This document shows positions 1 to 12,622 of a stretch of DNA of 64,000 nt, in pieces. The DNA is taken from positions 3,844,001 through 3,908,000 of the forward strand of contig CM071929.1 in NCBI GenBank assembly GCA_016081115.2. The letters run 5' to 3'. The DNA comes from Rehmannia glutinosa (taxonomy: Eukaryota; Streptophyta; Magnoliopsida; Lamiales; Orobanchaceae). The notes beneath the pieces are model-generated. The model saw only the letters and a list, made by a program, of their open reading frames with translations, did no database searches and was not told the DNA's origin. Numbering within the stretch: position 1 is the first letter of the stretch; the number at the start of each line of letters is the position of its first letter. The position numbers were made by a program, and so were the translations under genes.

Positions 1-2334
1 GTTCAGCTGCGGCTTTGGTTGCAACACCGGTAGCAAATGCTCTAACTATGGAGACTATCACAGTGAGAAATTATTGACCCAGATAACTATATTGATCCAG
101 TACTTCTGATTGCTTATACCCGTTTTCTTTTGTGCTCAGGAAATACCAGGTTCTTTGCATACTCTTGCTGAGGGGAGCAATGGAGAATGGCTTGCTGGCC
201 TCCTATATTCTGCTGGTCAACAAGCTAACGTAGCTGTGCAGGATCAGTTGTCAGCCCTCAGTTTTACTAGGTTCATATATACTCTAATATATTTCGCTGT
301 GAGTAAGGTTTATCGTTGATGTTGTAAAATGTTAATATCCTGTAGCATTTACATTTATTTCTGTGCAGTTTGGCAGTCATTTTTGGTGCTGGGCTTGTAA
401 CTAGCCTTTCACCATGTACATTGAGTGTTTTGCCCCTTACCCTTGGTTACATAGGTAAAAACTTGGCCTCAATGATTCTCATCTCTGTTACAACATAGTC
501 TTACTGATTTCTTACTTGATTTTTGGTTTATTTAGGGGCATTTGGCTCTGGGAAAAGCAGAACAGAGGTAAATGACTTTTGAACAGATATAGGCTCTACC
601 GTCTTTGTCTTCCGGAAATTTTCTGTTTTTTTCTTGTATTCAATTGGAGACCCTGGATTATAATCAAAAGATATGCTTAAATTAATAATGGTCTATTTGC
701 CGACAACGCCATGGATAAATGGTTAGAGAGCTGGTTTAACTGAATCCATTTGGATGTTGGGGAAGAAAAACATTATCTAGAGTTAAAATATGTTGCAGTA
801 CATTTACATGAAACTTTTTTATTTTTATAAACATAGCTCAAAATATTCTGCAAAATTGATCTTGACTATAGTAGGTATAGCAGTGTTGCTAGCGACATTT
901 CTTGTGTTTTTCTGAGTTTTAAAATGGACAGGTTGTTGGGAATCGATTTCGTTTGCAATGGGATTGGCAACTACATTGGCCCTACTTGGTGTAGGAGCCT
1001 CATTTGCTGGAAAGGCATATGGCCAAATAGGACAGGGGCTACCAGTGGCTGCTTCTTTTTAGCTGTTGTCATGGGCTTAAATCTCTTGGAGGTAATAAAT
1101 ACTATTATTGGTGCTGCCTCTCTTAAATGATAAATAATTCGCTATGGTGGTGGTGGTGATTCTGGGTTCTTATCGTTTTGATAATACCTATATGTTCAGC
1201 ACTCAAGTTAACCAGGAAAGTATTGAGACATTTTCACTTATCACATTGAATGCATGGATTTTCTTATACATAACATTGTGTTCTCATGTTGGTGGGTGAT
1301 GCAGGTGGTTGAATTACAGCTTCCCTCATTTTTCGACAACTTTGATCCGCGTGCAGCTGCTGCTAATTTTCCTTCAAGTAATAAGCTCTTTAATCCAACA
1401 GCCATTAATTCATAAGACACGCCTTAGCTGGTTCACTTCTGCCTTTGATTTAATGTTTATATTACTTTTCAGGTGTCCAAGCATATTTGGCTGGACTTAC
1501 ATTTGCATTAGCTGCATCACCTTGCAGTACTCCAGTGCTTGCGACCTTACTTGGATATGTTGCTTCGACCAGGGTACTTATCATCTTAGACTTGAAAGTA
1601 ATTTGCAAATTGACGATGTAAAGAAAATGGTGTGTTTGATATTCAATTACAGGATCCATTAGTAGGGGGCAGCCTTCTGTTGACATATACAACTGGCTAT
1701 GTTGCTCCTCTTCTTCTTGCTGCTTCCTTTGCTGGAGCACTGCAGGTATGAATAGATAACCAGAAGGCATGCTTTTACCACATGAGTGCTTTGCCTAAAC
1801 GTGTACCGTTATATCAGTGATTTTCCATCGAAAAGGGCTTGAACAGTTAAGATTTCACAATCCACCCCTAACTTGTGAACTTGCAAGTGTTCTGCCCACC
1901 CTAAAAGGGCTTTTCAAGAAGCTGATGTAGTTTGCTACTCTATTATCCTTTTTTTTACTATACCGATTTTTAAGTATTTACCAATTCTAATGCCTGGGTA
2001 TCTGCAGAGCTTGCTTTCGTTCCGCAAATTCTCAGCATGGATCAATCCAGTGAGGTATTAATTTTTACAAACACAATCACAATTTTCGCCTTCTGTCCAG
2101 TGGGTTTCCATTGGTTAGTTAATGACCATCCCGAACCATTATAGTTACTAAAAAAGTGTCGAAAAAGGCTATACACACACTGCCTGCCTGCCTGCCTTTT
2201 TTCTGTCAATGCCTGAGGCAGTTTTTTGTGCTTCTAATAATGAAAATTGATTTCCTTTCAGTGGTGCCCTCCTACTCGGTGGTGGTGTGTATACCCTGTT
2301 GGATAGGCTTTTCCCCGTTACAATGGCAATGTGA
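1..2334 (+). CDS. CCDA: Cytochrome c biogenesis protein CcdA, chloroplast type (5' end outside window)
   Basis: Polytopic thylakoid-membrane protein that carries reducing equivalents from stroma to lumen for c-type cytochrome (cytochrome b6f) assembly; this role is known from the family. Exons read: 1-62, 140-270, 369-454, 536-567, 932-1091, 1305-1377, 1473-1573, 1653-1745, 2008-2054, 2262-2334 (TGA), all with GT/AG introns. The two signature cysteine motifs are present: SPCTLSVLP in exon 3 and [15 protein letters not shown] in exon 7, each at the start of a hydrophobic repeat half, along with [14 protein letters not shown] and [16 protein letters not shown]. The start and the transit peptide lie upstream of the window. 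Exon 932-1091 is 160 nt and needs two extra bases (near 943 and in the T-run near 1056-1060) to keep frame, so it looks like two one-base deletions. Family assignment is very secure. Confidence 0.93.
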
Positions 2335-2700
2335 ACCACTCACTAAACGGTACTAAATTTGATACAAACCAAAAAACATGGGACACGTGTGAGGATTTAA
2401 CCCGTTTTTCATCCTTTCTTAGAGGTTGGTGGCACTCAGGTAAGACGCTCGGGATTCTTGAACTATGTTTTAACGGTGCGAAGGTGAAAATGTCCTAGTG
2501 ACTGAATGTACAAAATGTTACAACATTGAAAACGCAATTGCCTCCTTAAGGCTTGGGAACTATGAGGTTGCTTGTCATGGTTTCAGATTGTAGGTTTCCA
2601 TTTGGACAACTGGGCCATGCTGTGTGTATACATACACTAATTATGAGTTTGGTTTTGTAAATTTTTCAAAATTCTTCTTTAAAATGCACAGGATGTATGG
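2335..2700 (+). other. Probable 3' UTR of CcdA and downstream spacer
   Basis: No coding signal. The stretch follows the CcdA stop. An AATAAA-like signal occurs near 2721, so the transcript probably ends around 2.7 kb. This is inferred from position only. Confidence 0.4.
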
Positions 2701-3185
2701 GTTGGTTGGTACTTGGTTGAATAAAAAATTCTCAATCATTCCAGTTTTTATTGTGAAAATTGGTATAATAATCTGAGGTCAGCGATTGGATGTCAACGAG
2801 AATCCATTTTCGTTCATTGGAGAATTTTTTTGACCAAACATGTGATTGTTTATGAAAATTTTCAGAAAATATACTATTCTCTCACTTTCACTTTTTTCTC
2901 ATTTTTTCTCTTATCAATCACATCTACACATTTTTTTTAAAAAAAACTAATCATTATTACACATTTTCCCATAAATTTTACTATTCACCTACTCAAACAT
3001 TTCTAACTACCAATCACATTCAATCATTATTTTACTATTTTTAAATCAAATCAACTCACATCATTACATTTTCATCTCACATCCAATCACTCTCAAAATT
3101 CAACTTTTTTTCCAAAATTTTTTTTCACCACTATTCTCTAGCAAAATGAAAATTTTCAAAATGAATTCCAGAGAACCCTTTTGGC
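2690..3185. repeat. AT-rich dispersed repeat, copy 1
   Basis: This AT-rich stretch resembles, in reverse complement, the DNA at about 13500-13860. Shared blocks include versions of ATGTGATTGGT, GTGAGAAAAAG and GGGAAAATGTGT in the same order. No coding content. The outer ends show similar words (GGTACTTGG here, GGTAGTGCTTGG in the other copy), which suggests a non-autonomous DNA transposon with poorly kept terminal inverted repeats. Boundaries are approximate. Confidence 0.55.
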
Positions 3186-4063
3186 CCTCTGGCGACAATC
3201 TGTAAATTACAAACAATTTTATATTTATTTTTAAGTTATAAATTACATCTACAGAGAAAGTATTTTACAACAAAAATAAATTTCAGGATTATTTACAACA
3301 AAGATATAATTAGAATATTTAATGAAGTTAACATTTGCAAATAATTGTTATAATTTACCTGGAACAAATAATCGGTAAACTGATAGGAAAATTTCAATCG
3401 TTGGTAGAGATGATATTTAGAAGGGATGACAGGATAGAAGAACTGCGGGGCGACAGCTCAAACCTTGGGGCAGGTTCAGGTTATTAGTTTTGGAGATTAC
3501 TCAAAATAAGATTTTTCATTACGAAGAACATTAATCAATACGAATTGCTTATTTGTCCAGTTTTTCTTTAATTCAATCGTGAAATCATGAAATACACGGA
3601 AATAGATCCTCTACATTTAGTTTGTGTGAATTTCCTGTGGAGTAGGATAAAGAGAGAGAGAAATGCATATACATACACCTATACACACAAGAAATTTACA
3701 AAATGGAAATGTAGAGGGCGGGTCCAAAATACACAATCCTTCAAGTCGGACCCATTTACGATTTTCCCATACCAAAAAAGCCAATCAAAGAAGAACAATA
3801 TACAAATAACTTCCCCTCTTTATGATCAAAATTCATCAAACGGTAAAAAAAGTACAGACTCGTGTTGTGCCAATAAAAAATATTTCACACTTTTAACCAA
3901 TTTATTACACGGACAAACCTACAACGCTAAAACGCTCATAGAGCTCTACTACAATCAATAATAGTTTACAACCCCAAATACAGGAGAAAAGAACTCCAGT
4001 AGCTACTTTTTTCTGTTAACTACTCATGCAATGCGCCATGGCAGATCCAAAAGCCATTTCCAC
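3186..4063. other. Intergenic spacer between converging CcdA and AGD5 genes
   Basis: AT-rich. An open frame at 3587-3961 has low-complexity composition and no recognisable domain, so I treat it as chance. The right end (about 3960-4063) is probably the AGD5 3' UTR, because the AGD5 stop is at 4064-4066 on the minus strand. Confidence 0.5.
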
Positions 4064-7000
4064 TCAATGTTTCGAGAAAAACCCTTGTGTCAAAGAGGAA
4101 AAGTCGTAATCTTTACCTGTTTGAGAAGAACCAGATGAAAGTGAGGATGTATTCTGTTTGCTGGGTACAGAGGGCATAATGCCATTGCTAGAACCATTAG
4201 CTCCCACTGCAAATGTGCTGCAACACGATTGCAAAAGATTAGCGATCTTGATAACAATTGGAACAATGACATAAGATATGTGATTTTGAAGTCAAATAAC
4301 TTCACAAAATCTTTTCAAATGGCCAAAAATATGATAATCAGTATATTTTCGTTTTCATGGCAGAGCGGGAATTTAACAGAGAACCTTCAAGTCTTTACAT
4401 GTATGATGTATCTAACTAAGTACGGACAATGGTAAAGGTCGTGGAACACATATATCCAGAAAACCAAAAACACTTTCTGATGATATTTGCGCAAAAACTA
4501 TGAATTGAAAAATCAAACATTAAAAGTCTCCATCAAAAGCTCAAAATTTACAGGTGATCTGAAAATGATGCAAGAGGCCATATGTTAGATCTCTAATATT
4601 AGCGGCAGCGCAAACAGTATCTCCAAACAGTTTGTGATGGAGTTCCTTGATATTCCTTCATACTATAATCTATGGTACTATTTAATGATCAAACAACAGA
4701 GTTGGAAAGCGATTACAGCAGTGTAGGTCCTTTTATATTGAATCACATTGCACGTTGCTTTGTCTGTCTACAATATAGTATCATCTGATACACAAAAGTG
4801 TAAAAGGAAATTGGAATGTCCAAAGTCCCCAATTTGTCCCTTCAAAAACATAAAAGAGGCAGCTAAGTTATTAAATATCCACAAGAAGCAGCAGCAAAAT
4901 TTTCATGACGTTATCTTAAGCCTACATGAGACATGAGTGGGAAGAGATGAACTTTATATTTATTTTCATAAAAGAAAAGGATAAACACATCTTGCAAAGT
5001 TTGTCTTCCAAAATGAGTATTAAATATTCAAATCAAATCAAGTTTAGTCCATCCACAATCAATTCCCCAGCCAAAATTTGAATCAACATAAGTACAACAC
5101 ATCTGCCACATAAAATGCTGACATGCACATACCTAGACATTGGGAGAGCAGAAGAGTTTCCAACTTGATGAGTTGTTCCCATATTTCCCATCTGTCATCC
5201 GAGCAGACAAAAAAGAATGTGAGTACATCAATACTCTGAAACTTTTAATGACAGCATTAGAGATCACTTTCTTCTACCTGCATGTATTTCTCTAATTCGT
5301 TCTTCCCAGGTGCTGGCATCATCATTCCAGGGATCTGGTAACCAACATTTGGCCAACTTTGGTTGGGCAAATTGATGCCGTTAACTCCTAGTTGTGCGTT
5401 ACCAGGAACTTTTGATGTTCCCCCAGAAGCACTGGCTGCAGCAGCAGCCATTAGAAGGGATTGTTGTTGAGCTAGCATAGCAAGTTGTTGTTGGTGAGCA
5501 GCAAATGGTGAAACAATATTGGACTGCAATATGACAACATAAGATTGATGGATTATTTTTTGGGCAGTACTTGAAGCAGCAATAATAGTGCAATAAAAAT
5601 GAAAATCTACTTGTGCGCTCAGATTTGTATGAAAATTGACTGTCCCAACCTTTGCAGATACAAGAAAATGTGGACCTTTCTATACTTGGTTAGTAACTAT
5701 TGTCCCCTTTTTTGGTTCACTAAAACCATTAGTTGTCTTTTTTGGGGGGGTGGGGTATGTGTGTGTGTGTGATATTTCTCAGGCACCAAACATACCTTCT
5801 CAAATAGAGACATAATATCATTTTTGACATCTTTTTGAGGTTTTCCTGACATGGAACTAGGTTCAATTGACGGTGAATCCTTAAATAGATCTTCAATTCC
5901 AGATGCGGACTGCGATTTGTTTTCATCAGGTTTTGCTGGGTTAGTCTTTTCTGTTGATGATGATGCGTCAGCAGCTGCAACTAGTCAAATGTTACTTCAG
6001 AAGAAATATGCATATCCAGCAAAAGAGCAAATTCAAAAAATTTATGAAATCTTAGTCTTGAACCCCTCCTCCATGAAAGGTGAACACACACACACCCCAC
6101 AACCCAACCCCAGAAAATTGGACGAGGACCACGTAAACGTAAACGTACACTGAAATCCTGCCCATGTGTTATCATCACCAGATGCTCCAGTGGCATTTTC
6201 ACCAGAACCATCCATAGAAAGCATACTGAAAAGATCAGTAGCAAAATCAACTTTAGGGGGAGATGTTGTGGCTTGAACCTGCTTCAAAGGTTCAGCAGGT
6301 GCAGCTGGCTCCGTTTTATCAGTAACTGGAGTTGGAGCTACCTGTTATCAGACAGACAAAATAAGGCCCACATATTTGACTTCACCATATTAGCAGACAG
6401 AGAAATACAGCAAAGATAGATAACAAACATTCTGTATAAGATATATTTAAAAAATCACATACAACGCGATACCGACTTTAGAACTCAAAAAGTGTAGGGA
6501 GACTTTCATTCCATGACTATATATGTCTGATAACAGACCACTAGTTGTTTTGCAGAATAACAATGAAGACCTGAAAAGCTTATTGTTACTTTTCCACACC
6601 TCATATATTGTATACATTCACGGCAAGATACATTGATCTAAGCCTCCAATCTAAAACACTTTTGCCTAATGACCTCTATTCACAAATTCCTCTTGACAAA
6701 AAATTTCAAAATTTTTTGCCTGGAAAATATTAAACGGAAGTGGATAATAATGTCATTACATGTACTGATCTTTGTTACCAGCATCACATAGACAAGAGAA
6801 CTGACAAGCAATCATAAAGCACATTATATACATATATAAAATCAACGCAACATACTTGTTCTGGTCCTTTAGGAGGCATTGGCACACTAAGTCTGGCAGC
6901 AGGAATGTTTTCTTTTGCACTAGATACTGGAACATTCTTCTTCTCATCAGAAAAGTTCCCAGAATTGCTGACATGTCCATGTCCACTTCTATCACTTGGT

Positions 7001-9396
7001 CCTTGCCACTGGACAGAAGCTTTTTCTTCGATTCTCCTGGCAGGTGACTTTGTTTTCCCATCTTTGGGTATCCATCTCTTATCATCATACCTTAGTTGAG
7101 TAGAGGCAAGATAAGTCCACACATTAGTTTGTAGAAACAGACATATCAAATACCCACGCATGACAGAAGTCCTTGAGAAAAAGAAGCCCATACTTTGCAC
7201 GAATGAAATTCTCAATCCCAACTCTATCATAATTTGGCGGAAGCTCTGCCTCCCAGAAACTGTTTGCCTTCTCATTTCCCATGGCTACGTTTACAAAAAA
7301 AGAAAAAGAAAAATTAAATTTATAGAATCTTTCTGGAATGTCAAATTATTATTAAACTAATAGATTCAGACATGTGAATTTCTTACATTGAATAAACGCG
7401 ACCTGTTCAGGAAGCCATGTGTCAAGCGTAGCAGATCTGACCTATAAAAGGATAAAATGTTTATTAGTTATCAAAATCACAATTTGCAATCAATTAGCGG
7501 CTATGCATTTTAGCAAGAAACAGAAGAGAAAATTTATTGATTGAGAAATTAAGTGATTCTTTGCCACCACTTCTAAGATTGAGAAAAGATACAGAAATAT
7601 TAATCAGAAAAGTAATAACAGGTAACCAAAGTCCATTAAACTGTAATTGCCGAAAAGGGAGTGCACGAGGAAGGATAAATGAAGTTATTAAAGGAAAAAG
7701 TTGAAATAATTAACCTCCTAGATAAAACAAGGCTGCATTTAGAGAATTGAAAATAAGAATAAACTAACGATTCATAACTGTTATCAACCGACAAACCATT
7801 TCAGCTAATTATGCAAAGCATGTCTCTACTAACTAATAAAATCCTTCGCCAAGTTGGAACAACATCTTATGTAGAAAAGGCGATGTCCATCAACAGTCCC
7901 CATTGCAGAGGAAGTAAAATGTGCCTACACAGTCTTTAGTTTTATCTCCAGATACATGCATACTTAACATTTACCAAAGTCCTTTTATACAGCAGATTAT
8001 AATAAACTTCTTCTTACACTTAACCACACATCAGAAATAAAATAGAAAACACAAATACGAATATACGATAAAGATGTCACCTTTGATATGTGCACTCCAA
8101 GACTTCTGTGGATCCCAGAGCATTGCATGCATATAAATATGCCCAAGTTCACGCTAGCCCATCTAGGACCTCTGTTCAAAAGAAAACGGACGACACACAA
8201 AAGAAAAAAAAAAGAAGAATGTTATATTTAATTAAATCCATGAAAGTAAGAACAATTTACTTTGAATACAAAATAGAATAAGATGCATCAGCTCTGAGTC
8301 AGCATCATTTCCTTATTCCCATAAATGCCAAAAAGAATTGAAATCATCAGTACTTACTTGCATTTGCAATCAGCACATTCCCTATTTTCTGGCAATTTAA
8401 GAAGTCCTTCTAAAATCTGATAACACATAGATCATAATTATCAGCTCACATAAGGAGAACAATGAAATGAAGCAACTAAAACAAGAATCTGATAACTTTG
8501 GGATGAAAGATTTCTAATATAATAAACAAATAATGTAAGCACAAGGAGAAGAAAAAGGTCTTCAGATGCACAAAGGAATGATGTTTCAGCAGAGGTGCCG
8601 AACAAGCCTTTTAATAGACTGTTCTGCAAGCTTGCAAGCACTAGAACCGAGGGAGTAAAATATTCGTATATTGTGAGCATTATGCAAAAAGAGCTCCTAT
8701 AGATCAGACTGGTTACATGTTTCAATCAAACATTTACATTTCATAACAACTTAGTCAAAATAGAAAAGTGCAGATGGCTCTTAGATTTTATAGAATCAAG
8801 AAGTCAGTTGACTGAAAACCATCAGAGATTATCCAAACATTTTTTGCTCCTTGCCTGTAGGTAGTATAACTATCTTCATTCTTCATAAGCACTAAATCAC
8901 CACTTACTACCTAGAATTCCACAAAATGCTATTTTGAAACTACAACCAATACAGGTCCGAGTAAATAAATCATATGTGATAAAAGCACCATCATCCGCGG
9001 ATACCTCCAACAGACTGGTTCAAAAGCTGCATAGATCTCCAACATCTCACCAAATCTAGATCAAGCTGACAAGCATCTTATCACTAACTAGAAATAATCA
9101 AATTACCTGAACCCTGAGGAAATCATATTTCATCTTAGCAACTGAATCTCAAAATACCATTCAAACCAATACACCCTCATCAACACAAAAGATGCCTAAC
9201 TAATCACAAATTACAAATGGCCAAATCCGTTCATTCATCCATCTCCAGATTACGAGAAAAACATCGATCATTGATTAAAACAGAGGTGAAAAACAATAAG
9301 ATCAAAATAAATTGGAGAAATTCAAATCCAGCAACAAAATTACCACCTTTCGATGCTTAGCATTGAGCTCTTTGAAACGCTGGCCTTCTCGTTCAT
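4064..9396 (-). CDS. AGD5: ARF GTPase-activating protein, AGD5/NEVERSHED type
   Basis: ARF-GAP that stimulates GTP hydrolysis by ARF GTPases at the trans-Golgi network/endosome. The Arabidopsis family member (NEV) is needed for organ abscission. Eleven exons, read on the minus strand: 9396-9347, 8416-8358, 8171-8081, 7441-7387, 7284-7194, 7090-6856, 6341-6149, 5980-5796, 5523-5278, 5191-5133, 4217-4064. The N-terminal ArfGAP domain has the C4 zinc finger (ECADC at the 5' side, FICMQCSGIHRSLGVH at the 3' side) and WASVNLG with the expected arginine finger region. Later come PPKVDFATDLF, DIMSLFEK and NIVSPFAAHQQQ, and the C-terminus KDYDFSSL...SKH. The exons sum to 1418 nt. One base is missing in exon 1 (before the LNAKHRK segment); with it the CDS is 1419 nt, about 472 residues, close to the family length. 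Confidence 0.95.
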
Positions 9397-9560
9397 GGTG
9401 ATTACCTCCAATCCTTGTAGTGAAACGAGGATGAGGAGAAAAGGGATTTGACTGTGCGATTTCTTCCTCTCCCCTCTTCCTCCTTCTGAGGACCGTTGGA
9501 TTAGATTACCAGTACCGTGAAATTGAAACGAGATTGATAAACTGAGAGAAATGGCAAACC
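9397..9560 (-). promoter_or_regulatory. AGD5 5' UTR and proximal promoter region
   Basis: Upstream of the AGD5 start, the minus strand reads as a purine-rich, pyrimidine-poor leader (the plus strand shows TCTCCCCTCTTCCTCC at about 9469-9484), as is common in plant leaders. No TATA box was placed with confidence. Confidence 0.4.
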
Positions 9561-9753
9561 GGGGTTCGTTTTCTGAATTGACTTTTATTTGCTTTTATTC
9601 TGGTTCATATGTATAATCTACTCTTTTTAATTACACCTTATTTTTCTCTGTGTTCTTTTTATTTTGTCAGTGTTTTAGGTCGGACACGCGTGGAGTGGGT
9701 GCCTTGGTTAAAAAAAAAAAAAAATGGACTTTGGTGAAAACCAACTCACTATG

Positions 9754-12622
9754 TTTTTTTTTTTTTTTTTTTTTGATGAAAATGTGAAAAATTCATTAAA
9801 AAGGTGAAAAATTACAGATTAAAAGGGCATACCCCAATTTGGATCAAATGTTGAATGGACATGACCCCATTAACATGTGTAAAGCTAAGAGAGAAAACAA
9901 CCAAATTTGATTGATCAATCATTGAGGAGAAAAGCCAAAACCTCAACAGAGGTTTACTAAAAGACATAGGCAAAAATCTCCAACCAATTAATCGAGATAA
10001 CAAATGAGAGTAGGCGGTCACGACCTAACGCTCCCACTTGTAATTCGAAAAAGGGTGGCGAGAGATTTTACAAGAGAAATTACATAGTGGAGATAGGGCA
10101 TACCCTATAACGCATTACACAAGATCCGCAGACCCGAGGTGGACAACCCATGTGGCAAAGGAAAATCAAAGTCCCATCGTAAATCTCGAAAAAAGTGATA
10201 TCATAAAAACGTTTAAACCCTAGGTTGCTACAGATTAAATCTTGGAAGCTCGAAGAGGACAGAAGCGGGCATAAGGGAGAACCAGGCAGCGATGGAACCT
10301 CAAGATACCAGGCAGCGATGGAATCTCACTACACCACCGAGATTCAAATGCAATCGACCAAAGATAAGGCAACCCAAAAAGGCCACACAACCACTTAGGT
10401 AAAGGAAGCCATCCAATGAGGTTAAACCATTTTCAATTCGATGGTTCCAAAAAAGCTAAAATGCAACTGTTGCAAAGAGCAAATCAATTTTAAGACCTTT
10501 AAGAACTCAATTGAAAAAATAATTTTGGAGAATCACCATACGAAAAAAAAGAAGATTTTCATCATATGGGAAAAAACTCAGGTCCACACAGCTATCCACT
10601 GTAAAGTGGCGGACCTGGATAAGCAAAGAAATGTGAAGGAGCCATGCAAAGATCAAGCAGAGAATAACTATCACCCACCATCTAATGCTCAAGAAAGGGA
10701 GGCCATGAGGCGGGGCATTCGGGGGGATTCCACTAATGATAGTTTATTACAAAATACAATCCCAAAAAGTAAAAAAAACCCACACACTAAAATAAACAAA
10801 AAGACAAAACCCTAGTAGAAGAGGACTAAAAATCGACCAGCTCAATCGGATAATGGTAATAAACAACCTTATATACATCTTTCTGGATTTTAAGAAACAC
10901 GGCATCTTGAGGAAAAATTCAGCCCTCGAATACCGACAATTACGGGCCTTCCGTTTGGTAAATAGTGCAACAAATCGCTACAAAGACGTCTTTTTTAAGA
11001 AAGCGGGGCCGACAATTTCTTTTTTGGTCCATTTAAGGGCCCGGCAATTGTACCCATGGAATGGCAATATCTCAACCATTTTTTAACACGATCCCAAAGT
11101 AACCTGGTGACAATACAATCAAAAACAAATGAGATGCATTTACAAGGTAGTTGCCACACAATTTGCAAGTAGGATCAACATCCAAGTATTTTAAGTTATT
11201 AATAGTAGCCAATCTATCATTAATAGCAAGCCACACACAAAAAGAGTATTTGGGAGGGATAAAATTTTTCCAAACAATGAGAATGCCAAAAAGCTTTAGG
11301 ACCCAATTCTCTAAAAAGGTCATACATCTTGGAAGAACAAAGGCCTTTAGGATTTGAGAAAAGAGAAAGATGGGAGATAGCAGAGTCAGGAGACCCAAGC
11401 TTAGCTAAGATATCATTTATGATATTGCAAATCCTTTTTAGAAGCGAGAATCGATTTTTTTTGGGTCCCAAGTCCAAATGGACTGATTTTTTAAGTAGAA
11501 GGAGTGGACCCATCTGACCCAAAGGGAGTCTGCTTTTGAATGAATATTCCAAAGAATTTTTGCATGGAGGGCTTTGTTCCAAGAATGCACATCTCTTAAA
11601 CCCAGGCCTCCTTCATCAGAAGGGAGACAGACTTTGGACCATTTAATGGGAGAGGTATTCTTCCCCCAAAGGAAGACTCTACAGTCTCTTAATCCTGTCA
11701 ATAACAGTGATTGGGAGTGGAAAAATTTGGAGCCAAAAACATTCCACTCCCTGTAGCACTGATTTGATAAGAAGGAGCCTACCAGCATAAGAAAGGGAAT
11801 TTGCAGTCCATTTATTAATGTAGGAGGCAATTCTGTCATAAAGGGGAGCATAATGGTTAATATTCGGCCTACTGCAATGCGCACTAAAGGAACCCCCGAA
11901 TATCGGCGAGGAGAGTCCCAAGAGGGAAATTCAAGAGATTGAGGATATTGTCAAGCGTGTCCCCAACAATCCCCGCAGTGAAGAGATTAGACTTAAAGGA
12001 GTTAACATCAAGGCCAGAGGCATTTTTGAAATCATTAAGACAGTCAATCAGGATCTTGACAGAAGGAAGATCACCCTTAGAGAACAACATAAGATCATCT
12101 GCAAAAGCAAGATGAGTGATTTTGAGAGCTTCACATCTGGGGTGATATTTGAAAGTCAAGGTATTAGTTCTCACTTTAAGGAGACGGGACAAATATTCCA
12201 TACATAGGAGGAATAAGGCAGGAGACATTGGATCACCCCGCTTAAAACCTCTTTTGCCTTGAAATTTACCCCCGAAGAGAACCATTAATACAAATGGAGT
12301 AAGAAGCACTAGAGACACACTCCATGATCCAAGATATGAAAATAGGAGGAAAGCCCACCCATTTAAGACTTGTTCAAGAAACGACCAAGAAATAGTATCA
12401 TAGGCTTTCTTAAGATCAACTTTAATAGCACATCTAGGGAGATTCGACTCTAGCATAATTTCGATAATTTCTTGAGCCAAAAGATATTATCAAAATGATA
12501 TTTCTACCACTAATGAATGCAGTTGAGTAAGGGTCAATCAATTTAGGAACTACGATTCAAGCTTAGAAGCTAGAATCTTAGTAATGACTTTGTAAACCAC
12601 ATTGCAACAAGCAATAGGTCTA
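9754..12622 (-). mobile_element. Non-LTR retrotransposon (LINE, L1-like), 5'-truncated and degenerate
   Basis: The minus strand encodes the C-terminal part of a plant LINE ORF2. The reverse transcriptase spans roughly 12600-11900: the SRPIACCNVVYK block, then KVDLKKAYDTISW, GDPMSPALF and the catalytic LAFADDLMLF. A thumb/connection region follows at about 11880-11440 (SPIKWSKVCLPSDEGGLGL), and a zinc-binding RVT domain (PTCKLCG) at about 11250-11100. The element ends in a T-run at 9754-9774, which is the poly(A) tail of a minus-strand insertion. Several frameshifts and stops break the frame. The 5' end stops abruptly around 12622, consistent with 5' truncation. I did not find a clear target-site duplication. 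Confidence 0.9.
11072..12480 (-). pseudogene. Broken LINE ORF2: reverse transcriptase plus zf-RVT
   Basis: Coding remnant inside the LINE. The longest intact piece (11884-12480) holds the palm of the reverse transcriptase with the FADD box. The pieces at 11438-11884 and 11072-11398 continue the protein in other frames. It is not expected to make active enzyme. The endonuclease domain and N-terminal RT are missing. Confidence 0.85.

Noticed and set aside
3587..3961. 124-codon open frame
   Set aside because: Lysine/threonine-rich, AT-driven composition, no domain, and it lies in the spacer between two convergent genes.
5399..6287. Several open frames overlapping AGD5 exons
   Set aside because: They are alternative frames or read-through of true AGD5 exons with conserved splice sites.
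10441..10815. 124-codon plus-strand open frame
   Set aside because: Antisense to the LINE 3' region, lysine-rich by composition.
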